Assembly (NCBI RefSeq): GCF_900104725.1
Contig: NZ_LT629758.1
Location: 3,658,001-3,722,000, forward strand
Source: Actinoplanes derwentensis
Lineage (GTDB): Bacteria; Actinomycetota; Actinomycetes; Mycobacteriales; Micromonosporaceae
Length of the DNA stretch: 64,000 nt
Direction: 5' to 3'
The notes below the pieces were generated by a model. The model saw only the letters and a list, made by a program, of their open reading frames with translations. It made no database searches and was not told the origin of the DNA. The first letter of the stretch is position 1; every line of letters starts with the position of its first letter. Below, one piece after another: positions 24,749 through 36,108 of this stretch. The position numbers and the translations under genes were made by a program.

Positions 24749-25903
24749 TCAGCTCAGCAGGCGGCCGATGTTCTCCGGGGCGAAGAACTCGGCCGGGGAC
24801 GTGACGCCCGAGTTGAGACGCATGAAGGCGTCCATCTTGTCGGGCTTACCGGCGATCGCGGTGACCAGCGCGACCATCTGTTCGTCCGGCGGCTGGAGCG
24901 CGGCGATGCCCAAGGTCATCTGGTAGTGCGGCATCGCCCGGGTGTCCCGCCGGGACTGGTAGCCGGACAGGTCGTCGGCGACGATGGCGTCGGCCAGTAG
25001 TTCGGCGTCCAGGAACGCGTCGGTGATGCCCTGCGCGGTGATGTAGTCGCGGCTGTAACCGGCGTCGCCGACCAGGGCCCAGCCCGGCCCGTACGGCACC
25101 TTGAAGTAGTTGTGCACCGCCGCGCCCACCCAGCGGGTGTCCTGCTTGGCCTCGGCGAAGCGAGCAGCCCACCCGGGGGAGGTCGCGAACATCGCGGCCA
25201 TCGTGGCGTCGATGTCGTTGCGGTGTTCAGCCAGCTCGTCGTGCGGCCAGCCGCCGATCACCATGGTCAGGTCGTCGTTGGTGGGGCAGACCGCCCAGCC
25301 GCGGCCCGGCCGGCTGTACGCCTCGAACGTGTCGGTCGGCAGGTTGCTGAAGTAGGCGTAGTAGCCGACGGTCAGCGGCGGCTGATCCTCGTAGGCGGCG
25401 GCGCCGACGGATTTCGCGACCACCGAGTTCCGGCCGTCCGCGCCGACCACGATCGTGGCGTGCTCGACGGTGCCGTCCTTGCCCCGGATCCCGGTCACCC
25501 GGCCGTCGTCGCCGGTGAGGATCTCCTCCACCGAGTAGCCCTCCCGGACCTCGGCACCAGCGGCGGCGGCCGCGTCCAGCAGGATCTTGTCGAGCAGCTG
25601 GCGGCGGGGTGCGTAGGCGTACGGCTGCTCGGGTGTGCCCGGCGCCCCGGCGAGGGTGACCGGGCCGAAGTCGAAGGAGTAACGCCCCACCGGGGGTACG
25701 CCGGTGGCCACCACCTGGTCGAGCAGGCCCCAGCGCTGCAGCGCGGACACGCCCGGCGGGTGCAGGACGTGGGTGGACACGGTGTCGCTGGGGAAGGTGT
25801 CCCGGTCCACCAGCAGCGTCCGAAGCCCTTGCCGGGCCAGCAACATCGCCAGCGGCGACCCGGCACAGCGGGCCCCCACCACGATCACATCAAAAGTCGT
25901 CAT
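24749..25903 (-). CDS. FAD-dependent monooxygenase / geranylgeranyl-reductase-like oxidoreductase
   Basis: This 384-residue flavoprotein has the dinucleotide-binding motif VVGARCAG (about 8-15), a second motif VVGADGRNS (about 160) and the FAD-ribose motif LVGDAGYSRDYITAQG. Group A monooxygenases and geranylgeranyl reductases share this layout. It would oxidise or reduce an unknown organic substrate with NAD(P)H. ATG 25903 has GGAGA upstream; the long frame upstream of it is antisense to the peptidase gene and is not coding. It diverges from the peptidase gene. With prenyl genes 2-4 kb away, a lipid or terpenoid substrate is possible but unproven. Confidence 0.87.
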   Translation of the reverse strand: MTTFDVIVVGARCAGSPLAMLLARQGLRTLLVDRDTFPSDTVSTHVLHPPGVSALQRWGLLDQVVATGVPPVGRYSFDFGPVTLAGAPGTPEQPYAYAPRRQLLDKILLDAAAAAGAEVREGYSVEEILTGDDGRVTGIRGKDGTVEHATIVVGADGRNSVVAKSVGAAAYEDQPPLTVGYYAYFSNLPTDTFEAYSRPGRGWAVCPTNDDLTMVIGGWPHDELAEHRNDIDATMAAMFATSPGWAARFAEAKQDTRWVGAAVHNYFKVPYGPGWALVGDAGYSRDYITAQGITDAFLDAELLADAIVADDLSGYQSRRDTRAMPHYQMTLGIAALQPPDEQMVALVTAIAGKPDKMDAFMRLNSGVTSPAEFFAPENIGRLLS

Positions 25904-25977
25904 CAGGTCTCCTCGCCGATCTTCAGGCCATAGTGGAGGCTCGAACTTCGGCTGTCGATGGTCCTTGAGGGGGAGAT

Positions 25978-26670
25978 GTGCCGAAACGCCGGTGGATCGT
26001 GGCGGGTGTGGTGGCCGGGCTGCTGGGGCTCGGGATCGGCGGGACCGCTGTCGCGGCGCCGGCGATCGCGGCCATGGCCTGCCCGCAGTGTCACGGCCTG
26101 AGTGGCCTGGGCGGCGGGGTCTACGCGGATCGCGACGATCCCGGGTACCGGCTGATGGTCGAGACCGCACAACAGCGGATCGCGGCGTTCTACGGGGAGC
26201 GGACCTCCGACGCGCGGGTGCTGATCTGTGCCACCGAGGACTGCTACCGGGGAATCGGCGGCGGTGGGGAGAAAGGCCGGGCGTTCGGGCGCTGGGCGCT
26301 GATGCTGTCGCCGGCCGGGGCGAACGAGACGATCGCGACCCACGAACTGGCACACATCGAGATGCACAAGAGACTGGGTTCGTCGTACGACCGGGTGCCT
26401 CGCTGGTTCGACGAGGGTCTGGCCGTGGTGATCTCCGACGACGCCCGGTACCTGCGACCGGCTTCGGAGCCGGACCGGTGCCGCCTGCCGTACGCCGACG
26501 CGGCACCGGTGGTGGACATGGACTGGGCGGTCGCCACGAAAGACGGCAGCGACCGCGGCTACCTGCAGTCGGCGTGTGTGGTGAGCCGCTGGCTGAACGA
26601 CCGCGGCGGCGCACCGGCGGTACTGGCCGCGATCGGCGATCTGCGGGCCGGGCGGTCCGTCACGCCGTGA
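25978..26670 (+). CDS. Membrane-anchored zinc metallopeptidase-like protein
   Basis: This 230-residue protein has an N-terminal membrane or signal segment (WIVAGVVAGLLGLGIGGTAV) and a gluzincin-type active site: HELAH at residues 122-126 and the third ligand Glu146 in WFDEGLAV. A Cys pair (CPQC) near the N-terminus and further cysteines (ICATEDCY, DRC, SACV) suggest an extracytoplasmic, disulfide-bonded domain. Members are usually called peptidase-MA-like; substrates are unknown. Start GTG 25978. The last 11 bases overlap the converging acyltransferase gene. Confidence 0.75.
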   Translation: MPKRRWIVAGVVAGLLGLGIGGTAVAAPAIAAMACPQCHGLSGLGGGVYADRDDPGYRLMVETAQQRIAAFYGERTSDARVLICATEDCYRGIGGGGEKGRAFGRWALMLSPAGANETIATHELAHIEMHKRLGSSYDRVPRWFDEGLAVVISDDARYLRPASEPDRCRLPYADAAPVVDMDWAVATKDGSDRGYLQSACVVSRWLNDRGGAPAVLAAIGDLRAGRSVTP

Positions 26671-27298
26671 CACGGGGGGCGTAGCGGGGCACGTAGTCCT
26701 GGCCGGAGAGGTCGGCGATCGCGGCGACGATGGCGTCGGTGGCGGCCCGGCGGTCGCGGGCGCTGTCCGGGTCGGTGGCGATCGCCGAGAGCTGCACCGG
26801 CTTGCCGAAGACCACCCGGACCCGGGCCGGGCGGGGCACGATCGTGCCGGGCGGCAGGACCCGGTCGGTGCCGAACATCGCCACCGGCACCACCGGGGCC
26901 TTCGACTTCAGGGCCAGCCACGCCACCCCGGTCCGGCCGCGGTAGAGCCGGCCGTCGGGTGACCGGGTGCCTTCCGGGTAGATGCCGAACGGGTCGCCGC
27001 GTTCCAGCACCTCCAGGCAGGAGTCCAGGGAGCGGACCGCGGCCCGGGTGTCGTCGCGGTCCACCGCCACCTGCCCGTCGCGGGACATGAACCAGGACAC
27101 GAAACGGCCCCACGGCCCGCGGCCGGTGAAGTACTCCGCCTTCGCCATGAAGGTGACCTTTCGGCCGAGTGCCATCGGCAGGAACGTCGAATCCGTGACC
27201 GACAGGTGGTTGGAGGCCAGCAGCAACGGCCCGTTCGCCGGTACGTTCTCGGCCCCCTCCACCCGCATGCGGGCCACCTTCTTGACCAGTTCGTACAC
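26660..27298 (-). CDS. 1-acyl-sn-glycerol-3-phosphate acyltransferase (PlsC family)
   Basis: This 212-residue membrane-associated acyltransferase would add an acyl chain to lysophosphatidate. The catalytic HX4D motif is NHLSVTDS (His31, Asp36) and the phosphate-binding motif is EGTRS (111-115), with VPVAMFGTD downstream. The length is standard. GTG start 27298. Three 11-base direct repeats lie 32-62 bases upstream and could be a control site. Confidence 0.88.
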   Translation of the reverse strand: MYELVKKVARMRVEGAENVPANGPLLLASNHLSVTDSTFLPMALGRKVTFMAKAEYFTGRGPWGRFVSWFMSRDGQVAVDRDDTRAAVRSLDSCLEVLERGDPFGIYPEGTRSPDGRLYRGRTGVAWLALKSKAPVVPVAMFGTDRVLPPGTIVPRPARVRVVFGKPVQLSAIATDPDSARDRRAATDAIVAAIADLSGQDYVPRYAPRVTA

Positions 27299-27329
27299 GT
27301 GCCGCCCTCTCCCTCGAACACTCGTTGTC

Positions 27330-27360
27330 TGAGCCTGCTCTGAGTCTGCTCTGAGTCTGC
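27330..27360. repeat. Three tandem 11-base repeats upstream of the acyltransferase gene
   Basis: The unit TGAGTCTGCTC occurs at 27330-27340 (one change), 27341-27351 and 27352-27360 (partial), in the 67-base gap between the acyltransferase start and the P-loop kinase stop. An 11-base period places the copies on one face of the helix, which suits a repeated protein-binding site. Confidence 0.6.
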
Positions 27361-27365
27361 AACGA

Positions 27366-27911
27366 TCAGACGCCGCCGATGCTCTGGCTGATCGCCTCGA
27401 TCAACGGTGACGCCAGCACCGGACGGTCGGTCTCGACGGTGATCACCGGGCCGATCGCGAGTGGCGCCGCCTCGGTCAGCCAGCGGGGCCAGTCGTCCCG
27501 GAGCCGGCGGCTGTCCTCGTGGACGGCGTCACGCCGGCGGGCCCGATAACGTTCGCGGGCCAGTTCCGGCGGCACCGAGCACCAGATCTCGACGACCGTG
27601 CGGGCACCGGACCGGGCCACACCTTCGGTGACGAAACCCAGGTCACGGGGCCGGAACCACCAGCTCTCCAGGATCACCACGCCGGGGGTGGCGGCGGCGA
27701 GTTCCCACATCACCCGGGCCGCGGCGAGCCCGACCGCGCTCGGTGGCACCCCGGGAGCGGCGCCGGACATGGCCTCTTTCAAGGCGTCCTTGGAGATCAG
27801 CGGAACCCGCAGGGCAGGTGCCAGCCGTCCGGCGAGAGTGCTCTTGCCGGACCCGGGAAGACCGTTGACGAGAATCAGCCGGTGGGCCACGGGGAGAATG
27901 CTGCCAAACAC
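27366..27911 (-). CDS. P-loop kinase/ATPase of the adenylate-kinase-like AAA_33 type
   Basis: This 181-residue single-domain NTPase has Walker A GLPGSGKST, ISKDALKEAM (as in zeta-toxin and small-molecule kinases), VVILESWWF and the lid arginines RERYRARRRDAVH. It would phosphorylate a small substrate that is not identifiable. The start may be GTG 27911 (GGGGAG upstream) or GTG 27890 just before VAHRLIL. No partner gene is evident. Confidence 0.78.
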   Translation of the reverse strand: MFGSILPVAHRLILVNGLPGSGKSTLAGRLAPALRVPLISKDALKEAMSGAAPGVPPSAVGLAAARVMWELAAATPGVVILESWWFRPRDLGFVTEGVARSGARTVVEIWCSVPPELARERYRARRRDAVHEDSRRLRDDWPRWLTEAAPLAIGPVITVETDRPVLASPLIEAISQSIGGV

Positions 27912-27930
27912 ATGCTCCCCGCGGCACCGT

Positions 27931-29208
27931 TCAGCCGGACACCAGTTGGTCGTCCCCGGCGGCGGCGGTACGCCACGCCGACTCGGAGCGGGTGTTGCGG
28001 CGACGGTGCGGGACGAGGACCGGGCGGCCGATCACCTTGCCGAGATCGCTGACGAAGTCGTCGATCACGTCGCGTTCGATGCCGGGCATGCAGATGATGT
28101 GGCAGAGGTCGCCGTCGACCGACAGTACCCAGCCGAAGTCCGACACCAGGACCGGCGGGGGTGTCTGCATCACCACGGTGAACGCGGCCGGATGCCGGTA
28201 GACCGGCCAGCCGAGGGAGCTGATGCGTTCCACCGCGTACGCGGCGATCTGGCGCGCGTGTTCGGCCCGCGAGTGGTGGCCGTTACGGCCGTACATCGCG
28301 ATCGCGGCCCAGAGCAGGGCGGACGCCTGTCCGCAGCGCGAGCCGGAGATGGTGCTGTCCACGGTCGCGACGTAGTTGACGTGTTCACCCTTGGACACCC
28401 GCACGCTGTCGCGCATCACGACGACACCGCACGGGATGGGCGTACCCAGGAATTTGTGCCCGGAGATGGAGACGCTGTCGACCGGGCTGCCCGCGCCGAG
28501 GCCGAGCATCCCGTCCAGGGCCAGCGGTATCCCGGACAGTGCCGCGTCGACGTGGACGTGCCGCCGGTCCACTCCGTAACCGTGCAGGATCGCCTCGATC
28601 TGGTCGGTCTGGTCGACCGCCTCCCAGAGCGTGGTGCCGGCGGTGGCGACGACGATCGCGGGCCGGTCGCGCCGCTGGGACACCAGGTATTCGAAGTGTT
28701 CGTAGTCCATCTCGCCGTACCGGCCGTCCTCGACCAGCACCACGTCGGACGGGTGCAGGCCGAGGAGACTCGCGGTCTTCGGGATGGAGTAGTGACTGGC
28801 GTGGGTCAGGTAGAGCACCGCGTCGGGGTAGCGGTCACGCGCTACCCGCAACGCGGCGATGTTGCTCTCCGTCCCGCCCGAAGTGACGTACCCCCAGCGG
28901 TCGTTCTGTGGCAGGCCGACCACGTCGGCGAACCACTGGACGACTTCGACCTCCAGCGAGTTGGTGTGTGCCTCGCCGCCGGGCGCGGTGGACGGATCGC
29001 CGACGTTGTTGAAGAGCCGGCTGAACAGTCCCCGTGTCCGGCTCCAGTCGATGTCCGTCGCCGCGGGGAATCCGATGGTCCGGCGTTGTGCCCGGTTCGC
29101 TCGGATCACCAGGGTGTCGATGACGGCCTCGATGTCGATCAGCGCCGGGGTGCGCCCCAGCCTGATCGCCTCGGACCAGTCCTCCGGCGGTATGACAGAG
29201 GGTGTCAC
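27931..29208 (-). CDS. hdc: PLP-dependent histidine decarboxylase-like enzyme
   Basis: This 425-residue group II decarboxylase has TSGGTESN (109-116), the ring-stacking His139 (HASHYS), Asp221 (VDAALSG) and the PLP lysine Lys252 in SISGHKFLGTPIPCG. These match bacterial PLP histidine decarboxylases, which give histamine and CO2, more closely than glutamate or aromatic decarboxylases. A ~25-residue basic tail is extra. It starts at GTG 29208, four bases after the stop of the Gln-rich gene, and is the third gene of an operon led by an amino-acid permease. That supports an amino-acid substrate. Exact substrate not proven. Confidence 0.82.
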   Translation of the reverse strand: MTPSVIPPEDWSEAIRLGRTPALIDIEAVIDTLVIRANRAQRRTIGFPAATDIDWSRTRGLFSRLFNNVGDPSTAPGGEAHTNSLEVEVVQWFADVVGLPQNDRWGYVTSGGTESNIAALRVARDRYPDAVLYLTHASHYSIPKTASLLGLHPSDVVLVEDGRYGEMDYEHFEYLVSQRRDRPAIVVATAGTTLWEAVDQTDQIEAILHGYGVDRRHVHVDAALSGIPLALDGMLGLGAGSPVDSVSISGHKFLGTPIPCGVVVMRDSVRVSKGEHVNYVATVDSTISGSRCGQASALLWAAIAMYGRNGHHSRAEHARQIAAYAVERISSLGWPVYRHPAAFTVVMQTPPPVLVSDFGWVLSVDGDLCHIICMPGIERDVIDDFVSDLGKVIGRPVLVPHRRRNTRSESAWRTAAAGDDQLVSG

Positions 29209-29212
29209 ATCG

Positions 29213-30214
29213 TCACCACACCTGGCCGTCGGGATTGAGATGGCTGCTCAACGTCGTGGCCAGGTCCAGGAACGCCGGCCAGGCCTGCCTCAGCTGAACG
29301 CCCATCTTCTCGGGGACGTTCTGGGTGACGCTGTATATCTGGGTGGCGTCCAGCGGCTGGTTGCAGATCAGGTCGTTGCCGCGGCCACTGCGGGTGTCGT
29401 CGCGGACCACCCGGATCTCCGAACCGTCGACGAGACGGATCGCCGCCTCGCCCGGCACGTAACTCATCGCCTGGAGGCTGCTGATGCCGGAGCTCTGCAG
29501 GACCGGCACCACCTCGTACCACTGCCGGCTGTCGGTGTTGAGCGTCTCCATGCCGAGCCCGACGTACCGGGCCGGGGTGTCCGAACGCTCTATGTCGCCG
29601 ACGTTCACCATGAGGAAGTCGGGGTCCCGGGGGTCCCAGACACGCTTTATCTTCTGGTGCTGGGCGATGAAGGTCTCAGCGGTGGCCCGCATCCCGGTCA
29701 GGAACGCGACGAGGTTGTCGTACTCCGGGCCGGAGTAGCCCCATCGGGACGCCGACAGGATCTGGTAACCCAGATGCTGGCTCGGCGCCTCGACGACGAA
29801 GAACAGGGTGATGCCGTGCGGTGCCAGCGGCTGCTGCCGCGAGCTGAGCCGTTCCAGCGCCCGGGTGACGTGTATGGCGTTCGTCCCCCGGAGGCTGGTG
29901 CCGGCGCTGTGCCGGAGGTAGGCCCACCGCCGGTCGTCGGTGCTCGGGCCGGCGTTGTTGCGCTGCCACTGAGCGGTCGCCGGGACGGTCGGCTGCCACT
30001 GCCCGGACGGCGCGGGAGCCTGCTGCCACGGCGGCTGCTGCTGTTGCTGCGGGTACTGCTGTTGTGGGTACTGCGAGGGGTACTCCTGCTGCTGGTACCC
30101 CTCCGGCGGCTGGTACTGGCGTTGCTGTGGTGCGGGGTTGGGTCCTCGGGGTGGGGTTTGAGGACTACCGTCCCAGGGCGGCTGGGCATGTCGGCCGGAC
30201 GGGTTGTACGACAT
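29213..30214 (-). CDS. Gln/Pro-rich N-terminus protein of unknown function
   Basis: The 333-residue protein has two parts. Residues 1 to about 90 are low complexity (many QQQYP, PPWQQ and similar), predicted disordered. Residues about 95-333 form a folded domain (WAYLRHSAGTSLRGT, ITLFFVVEAPSQHLGYQ, DPDFLMVNVGDIE, ATQIYSVTQNVPEKMGVQLR) that I do not recognise. No signal or membrane segment. It sits between the permease (28-base gap) and the decarboxylase (4-base gap), so it probably serves amino-acid decarboxylation, perhaps in assembly or regulation. Confidence 0.7.
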   Translation of the reverse strand: MSYNPSGRHAQPPWDGSPQTPPRGPNPAPQQRQYQPPEGYQQQEYPSQYPQQQYPQQQQQPPWQQAPAPSGQWQPTVPATAQWQRNNAGPSTDDRRWAYLRHSAGTSLRGTNAIHVTRALERLSSRQQPLAPHGITLFFVVEAPSQHLGYQILSASRWGYSGPEYDNLVAFLTGMRATAETFIAQHQKIKRVWDPRDPDFLMVNVGDIERSDTPARYVGLGMETLNTDSRQWYEVVPVLQSSGISSLQAMSYVPGEAAIRLVDGSEIRVVRDDTRSGRGNDLICNQPLDATQIYSVTQNVPEKMGVQLRQAWPAFLDLATTLSSHLNPDGQVW

Positions 30215-30242
30215 GGGGCGGGGGGATTCCCTTCTCAGGGGT

Positions 30243-31709
30243 TCAGAGGTCGATCCGGTCGGGTACCGCGTAGACGCTGGGAACGCCGTGGCTGATGCCG
30301 TCGAAGATCTGTGGCTTCGAGCGCTTGAGAGCGCTCGCTCGTCCAGCCCCCGCCAGGGCCGCGACGATCAGGAGTGCCGGCACCCCGTAGGGCAGCAGCG
30401 AACTCGACGAGGTACCGAGCAGTTCGTCGAGCTTGAGCAGCATCGTCACCAGGATGGCGATGCCGAACGCCACTCCGAACAACGGAGCAGCGGTGGTGAC
30501 CAGGCCCTTCTCCCCGGAACCGGGGTTGCGGGCGAAGTAGCGCAGTGCGGCGGCCCCGGCGATGATCAGCAGGGTCAGCAGGCCCATGGCGCCGAGGGTG
30601 GAGGCCCAGCCGAAGAGGACGGCCTGCGGGTCGGCTCCGGCCAGGGCGAAGCCCAGGACGACGACGGCGGCCAGGGCGTTCTGGGCCCGGCTGGCGCCGA
30701 CCGGGGCGTCCGCGGCGGTGCCGCTGCCGGTCTTGTAGAGGAACTGCGGCAGAACCTGCTCGCGGCTCATCGCGAAGGCGTACCGGTTGATGATGTTGTG
30801 GAAGCTGATCACCGAGGTGAGGATCGCCAGGACCAGGACGACCGTGCCGAGGATGCCGACCGCCGGGTGGATCTTGTCGGACAGGATGGTCAGCGGCAGG
30901 TTCGGGTCGTTGCCGGCGGCGGCGGCCACCTCGGCCGCACCGGTGACGGCTTCGAGGGCCCAGGCGGCGGCGGTGTAGACCACGATCAGGGTCAGCGCGC
31001 ACCACATCATGCCGCGGCTGATCGCCTGGCCGTGCCGGCCGGTGCCGCTGTCCTCCTCCTCGATGAAGGCGGCCATGCCTTCCGGGCCGGTGTAGGCGGC
31101 CAGGGTCAGGGCGACGGCGAGGCCGAGGCCGGGCACGCTCAGACCGGCCGGGTCGAAGGCCGCGGTCGGGATGCCGTCGGCGGACGGGGCGAGGAAGCCG
31201 ACCACGACGAAGAGGCCGACGACGACGAACGACAGGATCAGAACGCCCATGACGATCTGGGTGGAGAGCACGATGCGGCGGGTGCCGAGCACGGTGACGA
31301 CCGCGATCGCGACGGCGGCCCAGAACCACCAGGCGCCGAAGCCGGTGATGCCGGACATGATCGCGCCGAAGAGGCCGTAGAGACTGATCTGGAGCGCGTT
31401 GTAGGCGAGCAGCGCGACGAAGCCAGCCGCCACACCGGACTTGGGGCCGATGCCGCGGGCGGTGATCGCGTAGTAGGGCGCGGAGTGGGGCACCGCGCGG
31501 ACCATGGCGGCGTAGCCGACCAGAAGCAGGGTTACCACCGCGCCGACCAGGACGAACAGCAGGGGAAGCGCGGTGGCCTCGGATCCTGCGTAGGTCGCGA
31601 CGATACCGCCGACGAGCACGACCATGGGCGCCGAGGTGGTGGCGCCGAGAGCCCACGCGGCACCCGTCGTCACCGTCCGGCGGGCCATAGCCGCCGCTAC
31701 TGTAGCCAT
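30243..31709 (-). CDS. APC-family amino-acid permease
   Basis: This 488-residue transporter has about 12 membrane segments and the APC consensus near the start (TTGAAWALGATTSAPMVVLVGGIVAT in shortened form), EGMAAFIEEE in the middle and NRYAFAMSREQVLP. As the first gene of the decarboxylase operon it may import histidine or exchange it for the amine. AGGAG lies 11 bases before the ATG. The gene is preceded by a ~580-base region without a convincing gene. Confidence 0.85.
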   Translation of the reverse strand: MATVAAAMARRTVTTGAAWALGATTSAPMVVLVGGIVATYAGSEATALPLLFVLVGAVVTLLLVGYAAMVRAVPHSAPYYAITARGIGPKSGVAAGFVALLAYNALQISLYGLFGAIMSGITGFGAWWFWAAVAIAVVTVLGTRRIVLSTQIVMGVLILSFVVVGLFVVVGFLAPSADGIPTAAFDPAGLSVPGLGLAVALTLAAYTGPEGMAAFIEEEDSGTGRHGQAISRGMMWCALTLIVVYTAAAWALEAVTGAAEVAAAAGNDPNLPLTILSDKIHPAVGILGTVVLVLAILTSVISFHNIINRYAFAMSREQVLPQFLYKTGSGTAADAPVGASRAQNALAAVVVLGFALAGADPQAVLFGWASTLGAMGLLTLLIIAGAAALRYFARNPGSGEKGLVTTAAPLFGVAFGIAILVTMLLKLDELLGTSSSSLLPYGVPALLIVAALAGAGRASALKRSKPQIFDGISHGVPSVYAVPDRIDL

Positions 31710-32228
31710 GATTTTTCTGTCTCCTGAAGGGGGGATCGGAGCGAACAGTCCGTCCTAAGTGGACGAACGGCAAGCAGGATAGAACGCGCTTTCCGATCTC
31801 CTCCGAAGGGGGCGTGGCGCCGCCTAGATCAACAAGCCCGGTGCACCTTACGTGGAGATCCCCCGGTATGGCTATCAGTGGGGTTCAATGCGCCCGCTGG
31901 GCGGTAAGGACTGTTGTTCACGTTCCGTCACCAACCTCCCCGATAGGCGATCGGTGTGCAGTACAGACAGTGCACACGGGCGCTGGAGAGAACTTGAAAC
32001 GAAAAGCATTCGACGACCCCAAGGTGCCCTTCCACCTGGAATCCGTCGTCACTCATCTATTTACTTGCGAGTGGCGGTGACAAACAGTCAACAGCGCACG
32101 GCGGCACGGCCAATACTCACGGTGACAACTGTCGGATAGATACAGAAGATCACTTTTGAATGTGACCAAGAAAGTGACGTACAAAGTTGCGGGTTCGTGA
32201 TCTCAACGGTTGCGGACTTCCGACAACG
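31710..32228. promoter_or_regulatory. 519-base gene-free region upstream of the permease operon
   Basis: I see no credible gene: short frames at 31814-32080 and 31852-32139 lack ribosome-binding sites and actinobacterial codon bias. The DNA is much richer in A+T than its surroundings, above all 32040-32200. It holds an inverted repeat GTGTGCA (31954-31960) / TGCACAC (31971-31977). It probably carries the permease promoter and a long leader; a small RNA is possible but I cannot demonstrate one. Confidence 0.4.
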
Positions 32229-32267
32229 AGACCGGCCCATCGCTCAAGGTGAGCGATGGGCCGGTCT
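32229..32267 (-). terminator. 18-bp stem terminator after the lipoprotein gene
   Basis: Bases 32229-32246 pair perfectly with 32250-32267 around a 3-base loop (AGG); the arms contain GACCGGCCCATCGCT. On the minus strand it lies 26 bases past the lipoprotein stop. This is the strongest hairpin in the window. Confidence 0.85.
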
Positions 32268-32292
32268 ATTCGGATTCAGTCGTACGGGTACC

Positions 32293-33567
32293 TCAGCAGG
32301 CGCCCTCGGCGACCTTCGACTTGCCGGACGTGGTGGCCGGAACGGTCAGGCAGACGACGCTGCTGCCGGAGGTCACCTGCGCCTTGCCACCACCCACGAC
32401 CTTGACCGTGACACCCGGGATGGTCATGTCGGCGGCGGCGTCCTTCAGGTGCGCGGCCGGCTTGCCGCCCTCGCTCAGTGCCTTCAGGGTGGCCTGCGAA
32501 CCGATCAGCTCGGCCCAGGTCTTGGCGTCGCCGCCACCGAGCCCGGTGGGGGCGCCCGCACCGGCGGCACCGTTGATCGCCTCGAAGATCTTGGTCACGT
32601 CGAGCTTGGTGACGTTGTCCGGGACGGCGATGTCAGCACCGTCGGCGATCTCGACCCGCAAGGTCGCGCGGCCGGTGTTGCCCTCGACGAACTGCAGGAA
32701 GTTGACCTCGAACGCTTTGAACTTCCCGTTGTCGACCCAGAGGTCCAGGACGATCGGCTTGTCGGCCGGCGGCTTCTCCAGCTCCGAGCCGAGGCTCTCG
32801 TTCAGCAGGTCGCCGGTACCCTCGCCGGCCAGTTTCGCGGCGGCCTCGACGAAACGCTTGGCCTCGGTGAACGCCTTGACCGTCGTGGTGGTGGCGACCA
32901 GGTGGGTCTTGTCCTTCTCGTCCCGGACGATCGTGGCGCCCTCGAGCAGGTTCTCCGCGCTGGTCTTCAACTCGGCGGCGATCGCGTCGTTCTGCGCGGG
33001 GTCGGCGCTCGGCGCCACCCCGGTGGTGCCCTGGGCGAGCTTCGTCAGGTCCTTGGAGTCGACCGAGACCCAGGAACCCGCGATCAGGGCGTCGATCCCC
33101 GGGATCGCGTTGCCCATCTCCGTGCTCAGCTCGTCGACGTCGGACTGCTTGCCGCCGAACTTGGTGACCAACTCGTTGACCGGCACCTTGACGTAGGCGA
33201 CCTGGTCGACGACCCGGACCTCGGCACCGGTGACGCCGTCGATGGTCGCGTTGATCAGGGCCTTGTCGTCGGCCACACCCTCGCCCGCCTTGTCCCAGGC
33301 GACGGTGAACGACGAGTTGTAGAGCTTGCGGAGGATGTCGGCGTCCTCCTCCTTGAAGGTGCTGTCGTCCTTCTTCGCCAGCGCGATCAGGTCATCGACG
33401 TTGCCACCCGCCTTGATGGTGAAACCGGACTTGCCGGTCGCACCCAGCTCCTGCGCAGCCTGGCGCAGTTCGAGTTTCGGCTCGAGCTGCTGGAACTGGT
33501 TGGCGCACCCCGCGGTGACGGCGAGGGCGGTGACACCGGCGAGGCTGCCGGCCAGAAAGCGCTTCAT
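32293..33567 (-). CDS. Secreted lipoprotein
   Basis: This 424-residue protein has a type II signal peptide; the lipobox LAVTAGC places the lipidated Cys at 21. The mature part is acidic and mixed alpha/beta (FTIKAGGNVDDLIALAK, LVVATTTTVKAFTEA-like, LDLWVDNGKFKAFEVNFLQF), and its repeated use of 'VDNGK' strand pairs resembles LppX/LprG-type fold lipoproteins, but I cannot assign a family with certainty. It ends in a Cys that may pair with the Cys in SSVVCLTV. ATG 33567 has GGAGAAG upstream. Transcribed alone. Confidence 0.75.
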   Translation of the reverse strand: MKRFLAGSLAGVTALAVTAGCANQFQQLEPKLELRQAAQELGATGKSGFTIKAGGNVDDLIALAKKDDSTFKEEDADILRKLYNSSFTVAWDKAGEGVADDKALINATIDGVTGAEVRVVDQVAYVKVPVNELVTKFGGKQSDVDELSTEMGNAIPGIDALIAGSWVSVDSKDLTKLAQGTTGVAPSADPAQNDAIAAELKTSAENLLEGATIVRDEKDKTHLVATTTTVKAFTEAKRFVEAAAKLAGEGTGDLLNESLGSELEKPPADKPIVLDLWVDNGKFKAFEVNFLQFVEGNTGRATLRVEIADGADIAVPDNVTKLDVTKIFEAINGAAGAGAPTGLGGGDAKTWAELIGSQATLKALSEGGKPAAHLKDAAADMTIPGVTVKVVGGGKAQVTSGSSVVCLTVPATTSGKSKVAEGAC

Positions 33568-33754
33568 GCGCGGACTTCTCCATTCGAGGGGCAACGCGAC
33601 ACTCCCCCGGCGTCGCGAACCGGAAGTGTAGGACCATCGATCAACGGCCCGCGCTCCCATTTCCCCCTATTGAGTCGTCCGTCTCCTCCCCGGCCTTCGA
33701 CGACCAGCACCGATACCACTGTTCGACGGCACATTCCGGCCGATCGTCCAGCCG

Positions 33755-36097
<2,343 letters not shown>

Positions 36098-36108
36098 CGG
36101 TGTCCTTG

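Noticed and set aside
24749..26614. Extended start of the FAD monooxygenase at 26614
   Set aside because: The added residues are Arg/Pro-rich and antisense to the peptidase gene; ATG 25903 with GGAGA is the natural start.
27931..29208. Histidine decarboxylase as part of the amine catabolic island
   Set aside because: It lies 13 kb away with unrelated operons between and has no ATTGGATCCAAT site, although a histamine link to the Cu amine oxidase is tempting.
31814..32139. Two short plus-strand frames in the permease upstream region
   Set aside because: No ribosome-binding site, poor codon bias and overlapping frames with no recognisable protein.
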